Source: Devosia sp. 1566 (lineage in GTDB: Bacteria; Pseudomonadota; Alphaproteobacteria; Rhizobiales; Devosiaceae). Taken from it: 64,000 nt of DNA. The DNA lies in assembly GCF_004005995.1 (NCBI RefSeq), contig NZ_CP034767.1, forward strand, positions 62,001-126,000, given 5' to 3'. This document shows positions 53,984 through 62,679 of the stretch, piece after piece. The position numbers were made by a program, and so were the translations under genes. Every line of letters starts with the position of its first letter. Position 1 is the stretch's first letter. Under the pieces are notes generated by a model, which searched no databases, was not told where the DNA came from, and saw only the letters and a program-made list of their open reading frames with translations.

Positions 53984-55118
53984 TTCGTGCTCCCAGAACG
54001 GCAAAGCTGCCGTCGCCTAACTGTCCCCATCCGGTTACCGCGATCAGCCGGGCATCCTGGACCTGACGCGTTCCGCATTCACCGCGGAGCTGGCGTACGG
54101 CTTCTATGATATGGTTCAGGCCCGCTTGGTGGGCTTCAGACAACATGCCGCCATGGGTATTGATCGGCAGTTTGCCCCCCAGACGAATGCCCCCATCCGC
54201 GATCAGCGCCGCAGCCTCGCCATGTCCAGCAAAGCCGGCTTCTTCTATCTGGTGCAGCACCTCAAACGTGAAGCAGTCATAGATCATCGCCGCATCCATA
54301 TCCTGCGGTCCGACACCGAGGTCGTTCCAGACGTCGTTGGCCGCCTGGGTGAGACCTATGTCGAGAAAGGGTTCGCGGTTTGAAGTGTCATCCGGTGACG
54401 CGCCTTGCGCCTCGGCGACCGACAGGATTTGCACGTCGCGGCTATCGGTCCGGGCGGAAACGACGACCGCGCTGGCGCCGTCTGTTTCAAGGCAGCAGTC
54501 GAACAGCGTGTAGGGATCGGCAATCAACCTGCCTGCCAGATAGTCCTCCATCGTCAGTTCCCGCCCATACATCTGCGCGTCCGGATTAAGGTTTGCATGG
54601 GCCCGAGCGGCTAACGCGATTTCTCCTAACGTGCGGCGGTCGAGACCGTATTCGTGCTTGTAGCGCTGACACAAAACCGCATAGCGCTGAGCCGGGGTAT
54701 TCATGCCGTAGACATGTTCGAGCTGGCGGCGGAACGACTGCCCAGGCAGAAACGAGGGGCGCTCGGCCTTGCGTGCGCCGGAACTGCCTTTAAGCCCGCG
54801 AAACAGCAGCACATGCTTTGCTGCGCCGCTCATGACCGCCATCGAGGCGACCCGCAAGGCCGAGACGGCGCTGCATCCGCCCATGTCCACCGTCACCCGG
54901 AAGCGTGGGTTTATGCCCAATTCGGCCTGGATTACGTCGTCGCCGATGTGACCAGGATAGGGGATGATGCCGTCTATCTGTTCGGGATCGATTTCCGCAT
55001 CCGCCGCCGCGGCGAGGACAGCATCGATCGCGAGCCTTTCGGCCGAACGATCCGCCTTCTTGCTATACCGGGTATTTCCCACCCCGGTGATCGAGGCCTT
55101 CGTGTTTCCGCCCAGCAA
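53976..55118 (-). CDS. Thiolase-family / SCP-x-like lipid-transfer protein
   Basis: A 380-aa thiolase-fold protein. The nucleophile region is VDMGGCSAVSALRVA, with a Cys at the expected place. The C-terminal half has PINTHGGMLSEAHQAGLNH (the His-containing loop), but the usual C-terminal catalytic Cys-x-Gly is not obvious (TGWGQLGDGSFAV). This pattern is typical of SCP2-thiolase-like and retro-aldolase (Ltp-type) proteins that work with a DUF35 subunit, which is encoded next. It would cleave a beta-keto- or beta-hydroxyacyl-CoA. Confidence 0.9.
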   Translation of the reverse strand: MLGGNTKASITGVGNTRYSKKADRSAERLAIDAVLAAAADAEIDPEQIDGIIPYPGHIGDDVIQAELGINPRFRVTVDMGGCSAVSALRVASMAVMSGAAKHVLLFRGLKGSSGARKAERPSFLPGQSFRRQLEHVYGMNTPAQRYAVLCQRYKHEYGLDRRTLGEIALAARAHANLNPDAQMYGRELTMEDYLAGRLIADPYTLFDCCLETDGASAVVVSARTDSRDVQILSVAEAQGASPDDTSNREPFLDIGLTQAANDVWNDLGVGPQDMDAAMIYDCFTFEVLHQIEEAGFAGHGEAAALIADGGIRLGGKLPINTHGGMLSEAHQAGLNHIIEAVRQLRGECGTRQVQDARLIAVTGWGQLGDGSFAVLGARNV

Positions 55119-55145
55119 CTGATGTCCTCCTTGTTGCGGCCTAAT

Positions 55146-57284
55146 TCAATTCCAGACAGCGCGCGCATCCACGATCGAGATCTGTCCGCCCGACACCATG
55201 ACCGGATTGAGATCGACTTCCTGGAGCGCTTCGTCCTTATTTTGTGCCCATTGGGCAAAATCGGCGAGGAAGGCAACGAACGCCTCGCGATCAGCCGCAG
55301 GATGGCCGCGATACCCATCCAGAAGCATGTTCAACCGAGTGTTTCGCGACAGCAGGTCGCGCAGTACCGCTGGGGTGGTCGGCAGTATGGTGGCGGCGAC
55401 TTCGCTGTGGAGTTCGGCCAGCGTTCCGCCAAGACCCACTACCAGCACCGGACCGAAAGATGGATCGCGCTTGATGCCCACCAGAATTTCGACGCCGTGC
55501 TCCATTTTCTGGACCAGAACCGACGCCCTGGTCAGGTTTTTTCGGGTAGCGATTGTCTGAAACGTATCCACAGCGGCGCGAACCGCCTGGGCGTCTTTGA
55601 GCCCAACGGCGACTCCGCCATCATCGGATTTGTGATTGAGATCGGTCGAGCTCAGTTTGACTACCACAGGGTAGCCGATCGTCTCGGCGCAAGTGACGAC
55701 AGCATCGGCGTCGAGGCTATCAACCACTTCGAAGGCCGCACAGGGCAGACCGGCTTGACGCAGGTGCAACAGCGCCTCGGTGACCGTCCAGAGGGAGGAT
55801 GCTGAGATAGGCCCTGTGTTCTCCGGAGCCGCTGGCGCATCTGACAGCAATTGTATCAGGTCTTTTGACTGCGCCAGGTTGGCCTGACCTTGGGCGAACT
55901 TGGCACAAGCCTCTGCGGCCCGGACGGCAAGAGGTAGATCAGGGAAAGCCGAAATTCCGGCCTCGTCGAAAATACTTTGTACCGCATCCGACATGCCTAC
56001 CCAGGCAACAAAGACGTCCTGGGTGATCGCTTCGGCAGCTGCAACGATGGCTGCTGCAACGGCGTCGGCAAAGACCCCACCGGCACCCATCGAGACAAAG
56101 ATGGTGTCGACATCGGCGTGTCGTGCGATGGTGGTCATGGCACGCTTCATCTTCTCTGGATCTCGCCACACGCCCCCAAGATCGGCAGGATTGTGGACGC
56201 CGGTCTGACCGGTTACTTCCGCAAGAGCCGCCGCCGTCCGGTCCGAAAACTCCGGCAGTTCCCAACCGAAGGCGTAGATCTGATCAGCGCCTAGTGAGGC
56301 AGCGCCGCCCGAGACCGAGAGCATCGCCGCTCGGCGCGCGCGTGGCAGGTTGTCACGACGGTGCGGCCGCTGCGAGAGCGCCCGGGCCGTCCCGAAAAAC
56401 TCGACGAAGCTGTCCGTTTCGACAATGCCGGTCTCGTTAGCAAGCCCGCTGAAAACCTCGCGCGTGCCGGCCACCCGTCCCGTATGCGAAGCAACGGCTT
56501 CCCGGCCCTTGTCGGACTTGCCGACCTGCAGCATCGTCACCGGCTTTCCGGCCATTTTCGCAGCCAGGGCCGCACGCCGGAATGCCGAGCCATCCCCGAC
56601 CCCTTCCAAGAAAAGCATGATCGAACTAACCTGCGGATCGTCGACCATGACTTGCATCAGCGCCTCAATGCCGGTGGCACTTTCGTCGCCCGTGCTGATC
56701 AGCCAGGAAAAACCGACGCTGGAGTCGCCGAACCACTGCAGCATGGCAGACAAGGTGGCGCCACTCTGGGAGAGGCAGGCGATCGTGCCGGGTGGTACCC
56801 GCCCGCCCACCGTGCCCGAGGCGAAGCTGCCGTTGAGGCTGAGCGTGCCATTCATTACGCCCATTGAATTAGGTCCAATGACCCGCAAGCCTGAGGATTG
56901 GGCCAGTTCCGTGATGCGATCGCGAAAGATGCGGCGCTCGTCTTCGCTGCCGCCCTCTGCAGTGACCACGACACAGGTGTCTACGCCCAGCTTGGCGGCT
57001 TCTTCGAGGGTAGGAATGACGAATTTGATCGGCGTGACGACAAAGACCAGATCAGGGGTCGTAGGCAGGTCGGACAGCGATCCGTAGACCGGCAGGTTGT
57101 GCAAAGTGCTGCCGGCCAGCCTGGGATTGATCGGGTAAATCTCGGCATTTGCGCCGCCCTCGACCAAATTTGCCAGCACCCTGGCCCCGTAATAGTTGCC
57201 CCCGTTGATGTCGGAGGCGCCGGCAACGGCGATTGCCTTTGGAACTGGAAGTCCAAGGCGGGGGGACGGCAAATTCGACGCCAT
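55146..57284 (-). CDS. ADP-forming acyl-CoA synthetase (ACD/Pat-like, fused alpha-beta)
   Basis: A 712-aa NDP-forming acid-CoA ligase. Order: CoA-binding Rossmann domain (IAVAGASDINGGNYYGARVL), succinyl-CoA-ligase-like domain with ASHTGRVAGT carrying the expected phospho-His, then an ATP-grasp domain (YPVVVKLSSTDLNHKSDDGG, VEILVGIKRDPSFGPVLVVG, LQEVDLNPVMVS). It would activate a carboxylate to its CoA ester at the cost of ATP to ADP. It is the first gene of the minus-strand operon; the palindrome GACAACGTTGTC sits 22 bases upstream of its start. Confidence 0.92.
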   Translation of the reverse strand: MASNLPSPRLGLPVPKAIAVAGASDINGGNYYGARVLANLVEGGANAEIYPINPRLAGSTLHNLPVYGSLSDLPTTPDLVFVVTPIKFVIPTLEEAAKLGVDTCVVVTAEGGSEDERRIFRDRITELAQSSGLRVIGPNSMGVMNGTLSLNGSFASGTVGGRVPPGTIACLSQSGATLSAMLQWFGDSSVGFSWLISTGDESATGIEALMQVMVDDPQVSSIMLFLEGVGDGSAFRRAALAAKMAGKPVTMLQVGKSDKGREAVASHTGRVAGTREVFSGLANETGIVETDSFVEFFGTARALSQRPHRRDNLPRARRAAMLSVSGGAASLGADQIYAFGWELPEFSDRTAAALAEVTGQTGVHNPADLGGVWRDPEKMKRAMTTIARHADVDTIFVSMGAGGVFADAVAAAIVAAAEAITQDVFVAWVGMSDAVQSIFDEAGISAFPDLPLAVRAAEACAKFAQGQANLAQSKDLIQLLSDAPAAPENTGPISASSLWTVTEALLHLRQAGLPCAAFEVVDSLDADAVVTCAETIGYPVVVKLSSTDLNHKSDDGGVAVGLKDAQAVRAAVDTFQTIATRKNLTRASVLVQKMEHGVEILVGIKRDPSFGPVLVVGLGGTLAELHSEVAATILPTTPAVLRDLLSRNTRLNMLLDGYRGHPAADREAFVAFLADFAQWAQNKDEALQEVDLNPVMVSGGQISIVDARAVWN

Positions 57285-57304
57285 TGCAGGTTTCCAAAGT
57301 TCTG

Positions 57305-57318
57305 AGACAACGTTGTCT
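57305..57318. promoter_or_regulatory. LacI-type operator, left copy
   Basis: AGACAACGTTGTCT is a perfect 14-bp palindrome with the central CG typical of LacI-family operators. It lies just ahead of the acyl-CoA synthetase gene and recurs as GACAACGTTGTC at 58557-58568. Confidence 0.75.
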
Positions 57319-57362
57319 GGCGGGTTTAATATTTCAGCAGGCGGGTGTCAATAAGGGGCGGG

Positions 57363-58478
57363 TCAGACTTTTGGCAGCTGGTCTTGGCTCGTCCGACCGG
57401 ACCATTCATCCCCGCCACCACCGATTAAGGCAAACGACTCCCCGACAACCAGATCGTGCGGGATCACGGCGCCGGGCGCCTCTGCGGCTGCATCGTGGGA
57501 AGTGATGAAATCCAGCGCCGCCCTGCCGGCGAGGTCGAAATTCATTTCCACGGTGGTTAGGCGCGGGGTGCAGAGAGTTGCCAGCCGCGTATTGCCAAGC
57601 CCCATGACGGATATACGGCCGGGAATGTCGATGCCTTGGGCCCGGAGGTGATTTATTGCCCCGAACGCGATCGCATCGGAGCCGCAGATCAGGGCGCTGA
57701 AATCCGGGTTGCGCTCCAGCATTTCTGCGGCCCCCAGGGCTCCCGCCTCAGGCGTGGAATCGATATTGGCAATAGCGTAATCTACAGAGTAACCGGACAA
57801 GTAGCTGGTCATGGACTGCATGCGCAGCTTGGTCATTTCGTTTCGCGCCGGCCCCAGCAAGATGCCGATCTTGGTGTGACCATTCTCGACGATGAATCGA
57901 GCCTGGGTCAGCCCTACAGCCTCATTATCTGTTGAAAATACAGGCACTTCGATATTTCGCGGCATCAAAGAGACCACAGTGGTCCCAGCGCGTTTTAGTT
58001 CTTCGATCGTACCTGCCAGTGCCTGATGGTGGGTCCATTGGTCAAAGCCGCCACCGGCCATGATGATGCCGTCAACCCGGTACTCCAGTAGCTTGCGCAG
58101 ATACTTGATCTCGAGCAGCGGGTCACGCTGCATGTTGCAGACGATGGCGAACGTTGAGTGGGCAGATTCGGCCCGTTCGGTCACGGTCTCGGCGATCATG
58201 CCGTAGTGGGCGTCAAGCATATCGCCGATGACTAGGCCGACGACGCCCTGTTTGCCGCCGCGCAGCCGCCGGGCCACGAGATTGGGCACGTAGCCGAGCG
58301 ATTTCGCCGCTGCAGTGACGCTTTCCCTCAGCTTGTCGTCGACTGGATAGCCGGAATTGCGCAAGACGCGCGCAGCTGTGCTGAGCGACACTCCTGCGGA
58401 CTTAGCCACGTCGACCAGCGTCGGATTTTTGGCATCTTTCTCTTCCGTCACGGGCGTTCCAATCCATCCAGTATGCAT
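57363..58478 (-). CDS. LacI/GalR-family transcriptional regulator
   Basis: A 371-aa repressor: HTH TLVDVAKSAGVSLSTAARVL, hinge PNLVARRLRGGKQGVVGLVI, and a sugar-binding-protein-like effector domain (ISVMGLGNTRLATLCTPRLT near the end). GTG 58451, ten residues before the HTH, is an equally good start; the open frame to 58763 has no support. It lies between two divergent operons that share a palindromic site. Its effector is probably a pathway intermediate. Confidence 0.92.
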   Translation of the reverse strand: MHTGWIGTPVTEEKDAKNPTLVDVAKSAGVSLSTAARVLRNSGYPVDDKLRESVTAAAKSLGYVPNLVARRLRGGKQGVVGLVIGDMLDAHYGMIAETVTERAESAHSTFAIVCNMQRDPLLEIKYLRKLLEYRVDGIIMAGGGFDQWTHHQALAGTIEELKRAGTTVVSLMPRNIEVPVFSTDNEAVGLTQARFIVENGHTKIGILLGPARNEMTKLRMQSMTSYLSGYSVDYAIANIDSTPEAGALGAAEMLERNPDFSALICGSDAIAFGAINHLRAQGIDIPGRISVMGLGNTRLATLCTPRLTTVEMNFDLAGRAALDFITSHDAAAEAPGAVIPHDLVVGESFALIGGGGDEWSGRTSQDQLPKV

Positions 58479-58556
58479 AAAGGCGGCATTTTTGCTGACG
58501 GTTTGACAGCGCTTTTCAGACTCGACACTCAACATATAGCCGTGAGAATGGGCATA

Positions 58557-58568
58557 GACAACGTTGTC
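58557..58568. promoter_or_regulatory. LacI-type operator, right copy
   Basis: GACAACGTTGTC, a perfect 12-bp palindrome identical to the core of the site at 57305-57318. It lies 79 bases after (upstream of) the regulator start and 125 bases before the tctC start, so it can govern both. Confidence 0.75.
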
Positions 58569-58693
58569 CAGCTTCGCTAGTCTTTTTGTTGGGAGGAGCC
58601 CACGATGGGAGCGTCGAGGCTGCTGCCATAAGCTAAAGCCGAGCGGGTGCCCGCTCTGCTGCACAACAATAAGCACTGTAATCGGAGGAGCGA

Positions 58694-59659
58694 ATGAGGA
58701 AGATTTTGCGCGCAGTGGCCCTGACGACAGGGCTGCTCGCGGGAGCGTTGGTGGGCGCAGCAATGGCGCAGGACTACCCGACCGAGACTATCAAATTCAT
58801 CATCCCCTATGCTCCGGGGGGCGGGACGGACGCCGCTGCGGCCGTGTTTTCCGATCGACTGTCGCAACTTCTCGGCCGGCCGATCGTCAAGGAAAACCAT
58901 CCTGGCAGCAATTCGGTAATTGGAACGGCACTGCTCGCAGAGGCAAAGCCGGACGGTCACACTTTGATGGTGGTGACCGGTGCTATAGCCAACAACCCGT
59001 CCCTCTACGCCAATCTACCATATGACACCGACGCGTTGGTTCCTGTATCAATCTTGACTTCGTATCCATTTGTGCTGGGCGTTCGAAGCGACGTGCCTTT
59101 CAACAACATGCAGGAGCTGATCGACTATGCCAAGGCCCATCCCGGCGAGCTCACTGCAGGGACGTCGGGCCGCGGCTCAGGAGCTCAACTAGCGTTAGGC
59201 CTGCTGAACGAGACCGCAGGCATCGAAATTCGGGAGATCCCTTTCAAAGGCGCCGGAGAAAGCTTGAACAACGTGGCCGGCGGTTTCGTTGATATGGTCT
59301 TCTCAGGCTATGAGACGGTACGTCCCTTTGCCGAAAGCGGAAAGATGAAGTTCTTCGCCCATACCGGGACCGAGCCGCTAGGGGCCGAGCATATCCCGCC
59401 GATCGCGGCGACAGTTGAAGGATACGAATATCTGAATTGGCTGGCCCTTGTCGCGCCTCCCGGTACCCCCATCGAGATCACCGACAAGCTTAACGATGCG
59501 CTTAGCCAGATCTTCGCTGAACAAGAAGTTAAGGATCGGCTCGCCGCCCAGAATATCCAAGGGGTAGCCAGCACCGCAGAAGAGGCCAAGGCCTACCTGA
59601 CGCAGGAAATCGCGAGAAGCAAAGCCATTATCGAGAGCATCGGGCTCCAGCCCGAGTAA
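58694..59659 (+). CDS. tctC: Tripartite tricarboxylate transporter substrate-binding protein (Bug family)
   Basis: A 321-aa periplasmic protein with signal peptide VALTTGLLAGALVGAAMAQ. Bug/TctC marks: IKFIIPYAPGGGTDAAA, GRPIVKENHPGSNSVIGTAL, KPDGHTLMV and a C-terminal LNDALSQIFAE. A strong CGGAGGAGC site precedes ATG 58694. Bug proteins bind diverse carboxylates (citrate, terephthalate, amino acids). A hairpin separates it from tctB. Confidence 0.93.
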   Translation: MRKILRAVALTTGLLAGALVGAAMAQDYPTETIKFIIPYAPGGGTDAAAAVFSDRLSQLLGRPIVKENHPGSNSVIGTALLAEAKPDGHTLMVVTGAIANNPSLYANLPYDTDALVPVSILTSYPFVLGVRSDVPFNNMQELIDYAKAHPGELTAGTSGRGSGAQLALGLLNETAGIEIREIPFKGAGESLNNVAGGFVDMVFSGYETVRPFAESGKMKFFAHTGTEPLGAEHIPPIAATVEGYEYLNWLALVAPPGTPIEITDKLNDALSQIFAEQEVKDRLAAQNIQGVASTAEEAKAYLTQEIARSKAIIESIGLQPE

Positions 59660-59674
59660 TTGATACCGCCAGTT

Positions 59675-59703
59675 CCGTGTCGAGAGGTCTGCTCCCGACA
59701 CGG
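59675..59703 (+). terminator. Intercistronic hairpin between tctC and tctB
   Basis: CCGTGTCG (59675-59682) pairs perfectly with CGACACGG (59696-59703), 13-base loop, no T run. Likely an attenuating or mRNA-stabilising hairpin giving higher tctC expression, rather than the end of the operon. Confidence 0.55.
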
Positions 59704-59747
59704 ACCAGCGCCGCTCCCGGCGTCCAATCTAAGCGAGGCCCTTCAAA

Positions 59748-60197
59748 GTGACTTTCAAATCGAACGGGCAGGCCGATGTTGAGGCCGGCTTATTTTTTAC
59801 CGGTTTCGGTATCCTGACCGCTGCCCTCTCACTCCAGTACAGGCTCGGCACCATCGCCACCATGGGGCCGGGGATGTTCCCACTAATCCTCGGGGTCTTT
59901 CTCGCCGTCCTTGGACTTATCATCCTGGTCAAGGGCTTTATGGGGAACGGCGAGCAGGCCAGGCCGCTGCCGATCAAGCCCACTCTCTTGATCACGGCGT
60001 CGGTGATCGTTTTCGCGCTTCTGCTGCTGACCGTGGGGCTCCTGTTCGCCATCCCGGCACAAGTCGTGATCGCGCTGTTGGCTTCAGAGCATTTCACCTG
60101 GAAGCGGGCTTTGTTGCTGAGCGCTGGGCTGTTGGCATTTTGCTACGGCGTGTTCGTCTACTTCCTCGGCATCTCAGTGCCACTGATTGCGATGTGA
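59748..60197 (+). CDS. tctB: Tripartite tricarboxylate transporter small membrane subunit
   Basis: A 149-aa protein with four hydrophobic segments and the TctB family pattern (GLFFTGFGILTAALSLQYRL, then TMGPGMFPLILGVFLAVLG). It starts at GTG 59748 and is followed after three bases by the large subunit. Confidence 0.9.
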   Translation: MTFKSNGQADVEAGLFFTGFGILTAALSLQYRLGTIATMGPGMFPLILGVFLAVLGLIILVKGFMGNGEQARPLPIKPTLLITASVIVFALLLLTVGLLFAIPAQVVIALLASEHFTWKRALLLSAGLLAFCYGVFVYFLGISVPLIAM

Positions 60198-60200
60198 CCT

Positions 60201-61706
60201 ATGGAACTCTTGAGTAATCTGGATATCGGTTTCCACGCCGCGCTGTCGCTGAACAACCTGGTCTTCTGCTTTATCGGCGTGTTCGTCGGCACGGCCATCG
60301 GCATGCTGCCGGGACTTGGCCCATTGGCTACCATCGCCATGCTACTGCCGCTCACTTATACGCTGGAGCCCGTAACCGGACTGATCATGATCGCGGGCAT
60401 CTACTACGGGGCGCAATATGGCGGTTCCACCACGGCGATCCTTGTAAATTTGCCAGGTGAATCTTCCGCGGTTGTCTCCTGCCTTGACGGGCATCAAATG
60501 GCTCGCAAGGGCCGCGCCGGCGCCGCACTCGCCATCGCGGCACTCGGATCCTTCTTTGCGGGCACCGTGGCCACCTTGCTGATTGCGGCATTCTCCCCGG
60601 CACTGGCGGAAGTGGCCTTCCTCTTTGGTCCGGTCGAATACTTTGCCATGATGGTCCTTGGCCTGACCGCTGCCACGCTACTCGCCCATGGTTCCTTCAT
60701 CAAAGGGGTAGCGATGGTGCTGACAGGCCTGATCCTGGGCTTGGTAGGCGCCGACGTGAACAGCGGAACCTACCGCTTCACCTTCGGGTCGTTTTCGCTG
60801 ACTGAGGGCATCGAATTCGTGGCCGTGGCAATGGGTCTGTTCGCCTTTACCGATATTGTCTCCAATATGCGTAACGACCAGGCACGGGAGGTAAAAGCCC
60901 CCTCGCTTCGCAGCCTGACGATGACTGGTAAGGAGTTCAGGCAGTCGATCTTCCCCGTAATCCGAGGAACCGGCCTTGGTTCGCTGCTCGGCCTGCTTCC
61001 CGGCGGCGGCGCAATGATCTCGTCGTTTGCCTCCTATGCCCTTGAAAAGCGTGTTTCAAAACACCCGGAAGAGTTCGGCCATGGCGCCATCGCGGGCCTA
61101 GCCGGCCCCGAGGCCGCTAATAACGCCGGCGCCCAGACCTCGTTCATACCCATGCTCACCTTGGGCATCCCGAGCAACGGCGTGATGGCCCTGATGATTG
61201 GCGCCCTCATGGTGCACAATATCTCCCCCGGCCCCTATGTCATGGTTTCCAATCCGGAAATTTTCTGGGGCCTGATTGCCTCGATGTGGATCGGCAATGC
61301 CATGCTGGTGGTGCTGAACCTGCCGCTCATTCCACTTTGGGTGCGGCTGATCCAGGTGCATTACTGGGTTCTGTTTCCGATCATCCTCGTCGTCTGCTGC
61401 GTTGGGCTCTACAGCATCCAGAACAATACAATCGCGATCTATTTCGCAGCCGGGTTCACGCTCCTGGGCTGTTTGTTCTGGCGAATGCGGGCGGAAGCCG
61501 CGCCACTGCTGCTCGGGTTCATTCTTGGGCCGCTCATGGAAGAGCATTTTCGGCGCTCGCTTCTGCTGTCGGATGGCGATCTTTCGATTTTCTACCGCAG
61601 TCCGCTCTCCATCGTGATGCTGTCGGTCGCGGCCATCATGTGCCTGATCATCCTGCTGCCGCAAATCCGCCAAGGAAGGAAGGTCGCCTTCGAGGAAGAT
61701 GCTTAG
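60201..61706 (+). CDS. tctA: Tripartite tricarboxylate transporter large membrane subunit
   Basis: A 501-aa, 11-12 helix permease. TctA marks: [20 protein letters not shown] near the start, [20 protein letters not shown], then [20 protein letters not shown] with [20 protein letters not shown]. Uses an ion gradient rather than ATP. With TctC and TctB it forms a complete importer. Confidence 0.95.
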   Translation: MELLSNLDIGFHAALSLNNLVFCFIGVFVGTAIGMLPGLGPLATIAMLLPLTYTLEPVTGLIMIAGIYYGAQYGGSTTAILVNLPGESSAVVSCLDGHQMARKGRAGAALAIAALGSFFAGTVATLLIAAFSPALAEVAFLFGPVEYFAMMVLGLTAATLLAHGSFIKGVAMVLTGLILGLVGADVNSGTYRFTFGSFSLTEGIEFVAVAMGLFAFTDIVSNMRNDQAREVKAPSLRSLTMTGKEFRQSIFPVIRGTGLGSLLGLLPGGGAMISSFASYALEKRVSKHPEEFGHGAIAGLAGPEAANNAGAQTSFIPMLTLGIPSNGVMALMIGALMVHNISPGPYVMVSNPEIFWGLIASMWIGNAMLVVLNLPLIPLWVRLIQVHYWVLFPIILVVCCVGLYSIQNNTIAIYFAAGFTLLGCLFWRMRAEAAPLLLGFILGPLMEEHFRRSLLLSDGDLSIFYRSPLSIVMLSVAAIMCLIILLPQIRQGRKVAFEEDA

Positions 61707-61780
61707 CGGCGACGAGACCAACCGCTGCGTAGCGCCGAATGGCAGGCTACGCCGTACAAACATTTGATGGGATGCCAAGC

Positions 61781-62638
61781 ATGAGACTAGTGAGTTTTCA
61801 ACACGGCGACCGGCAGGGTTTCGGGCTTTTGTCCGGGGACGCCATTGTCGACCTAACCGGCAAACTTTCGCCCACAATCGTCACTTTGAAACAGGCAATC
61901 GCGTCTGGCCTGCTCGGGCAGGCTGTCGCCTGGAAAGAGGAACCGACGGACATTCCCTTAAACCATACCCAGTTGCTGCCCGTAATTCCTAACCCGGGCA
62001 AGATACTGTGCATCGGCCTCAATTACGAAGATCATCGCAACGAAACGAAGCGGCCAAACTCGGACTACCCTACCGTCTTCACGCGCTTCGCCGAATCTCA
62101 GGTTGGCCATGGCCAACCGCTTCTCAAACCTGCCGTCTCGGACCGGTTTGACTACGAGGCAGAGCTCGCCATCGTCATTGGTAAAGCAGCTCACCAGGTC
62201 AGTGAGCAGAACGCGCTTGACCTTATTGCGGGCTATGCCTGCTACAATGATGGATCCGTTCGTGACTGGCAACGTCACACCAGCCAGTTCACCCCCGGCA
62301 AGAACTTTCCTGGGACCGGCGGGTTCGGTCCGGCCCTTGTGACGCCAGACGAGGTCGGGGACTACCGAAGGCTTCCGATTCAACTGCGCCTTAACGGCCA
62401 AGTCATGCAGGAAGCGAGTCTTGCCGACCTGATCTTTCCGATAGAAAAACTCATTGCCTATTGCTCGAGCTTCACGCCGCTCGCACCGGGCGATGTCATT
62501 GTCACTGGGACACCAGGAGGCGTTGGTGATCGCCGCGAACCTCCGATCTACCTGCAACACGGGGATCTGGTGGAAGTGGATATCGGCGTTGTCGGCTGCT
62601 TGACCAATCGGGTGGCCACCGGAATGCGCGCTGCTTGA
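61781..62638 (+). CDS. Fumarylacetoacetate hydrolase-family protein
   Basis: A 285-aa FAH-fold enzyme: ILCIGLNYEDHRNETKRP, DYEAELAIVIGKAAHQV (metal-binding acidic residues), GYACYNDGSVRDWQ, KNFPGTGGFGP and GDVIVTGTPGGVG. Such proteins hydrolyse C-C bonds in beta-diketo acids or decarboxylate/isomerise ring-fission products. ATG 61781 is chosen because GGGA lies at a suitable distance and the family begins there; the frame is open to 61739. It follows tctA by 74 bases and is probably in the same operon. Confidence 0.9.
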   Translation: MRLVSFQHGDRQGFGLLSGDAIVDLTGKLSPTIVTLKQAIASGLLGQAVAWKEEPTDIPLNHTQLLPVIPNPGKILCIGLNYEDHRNETKRPNSDYPTVFTRFAESQVGHGQPLLKPAVSDRFDYEAELAIVIGKAAHQVSEQNALDLIAGYACYNDGSVRDWQRHTSQFTPGKNFPGTGGFGPALVTPDEVGDYRRLPIQLRLNGQVMQEASLADLIFPIEKLIAYCSSFTPLAPGDVIVTGTPGGVGDRREPPIYLQHGDLVEVDIGVVGCLTNRVATGMRAA

Positions 62639-62679
62639 TGTCGGCTTTACCTCGAATGTAGCTGGAGCGGCGGGAAACA

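Noticed and set aside
54654-55805. 383-codon plus-strand frame
   Set aside because: Antisense to the thiolase and acyl-CoA synthetase genes, which have clear family motifs; composition is shadow-like.
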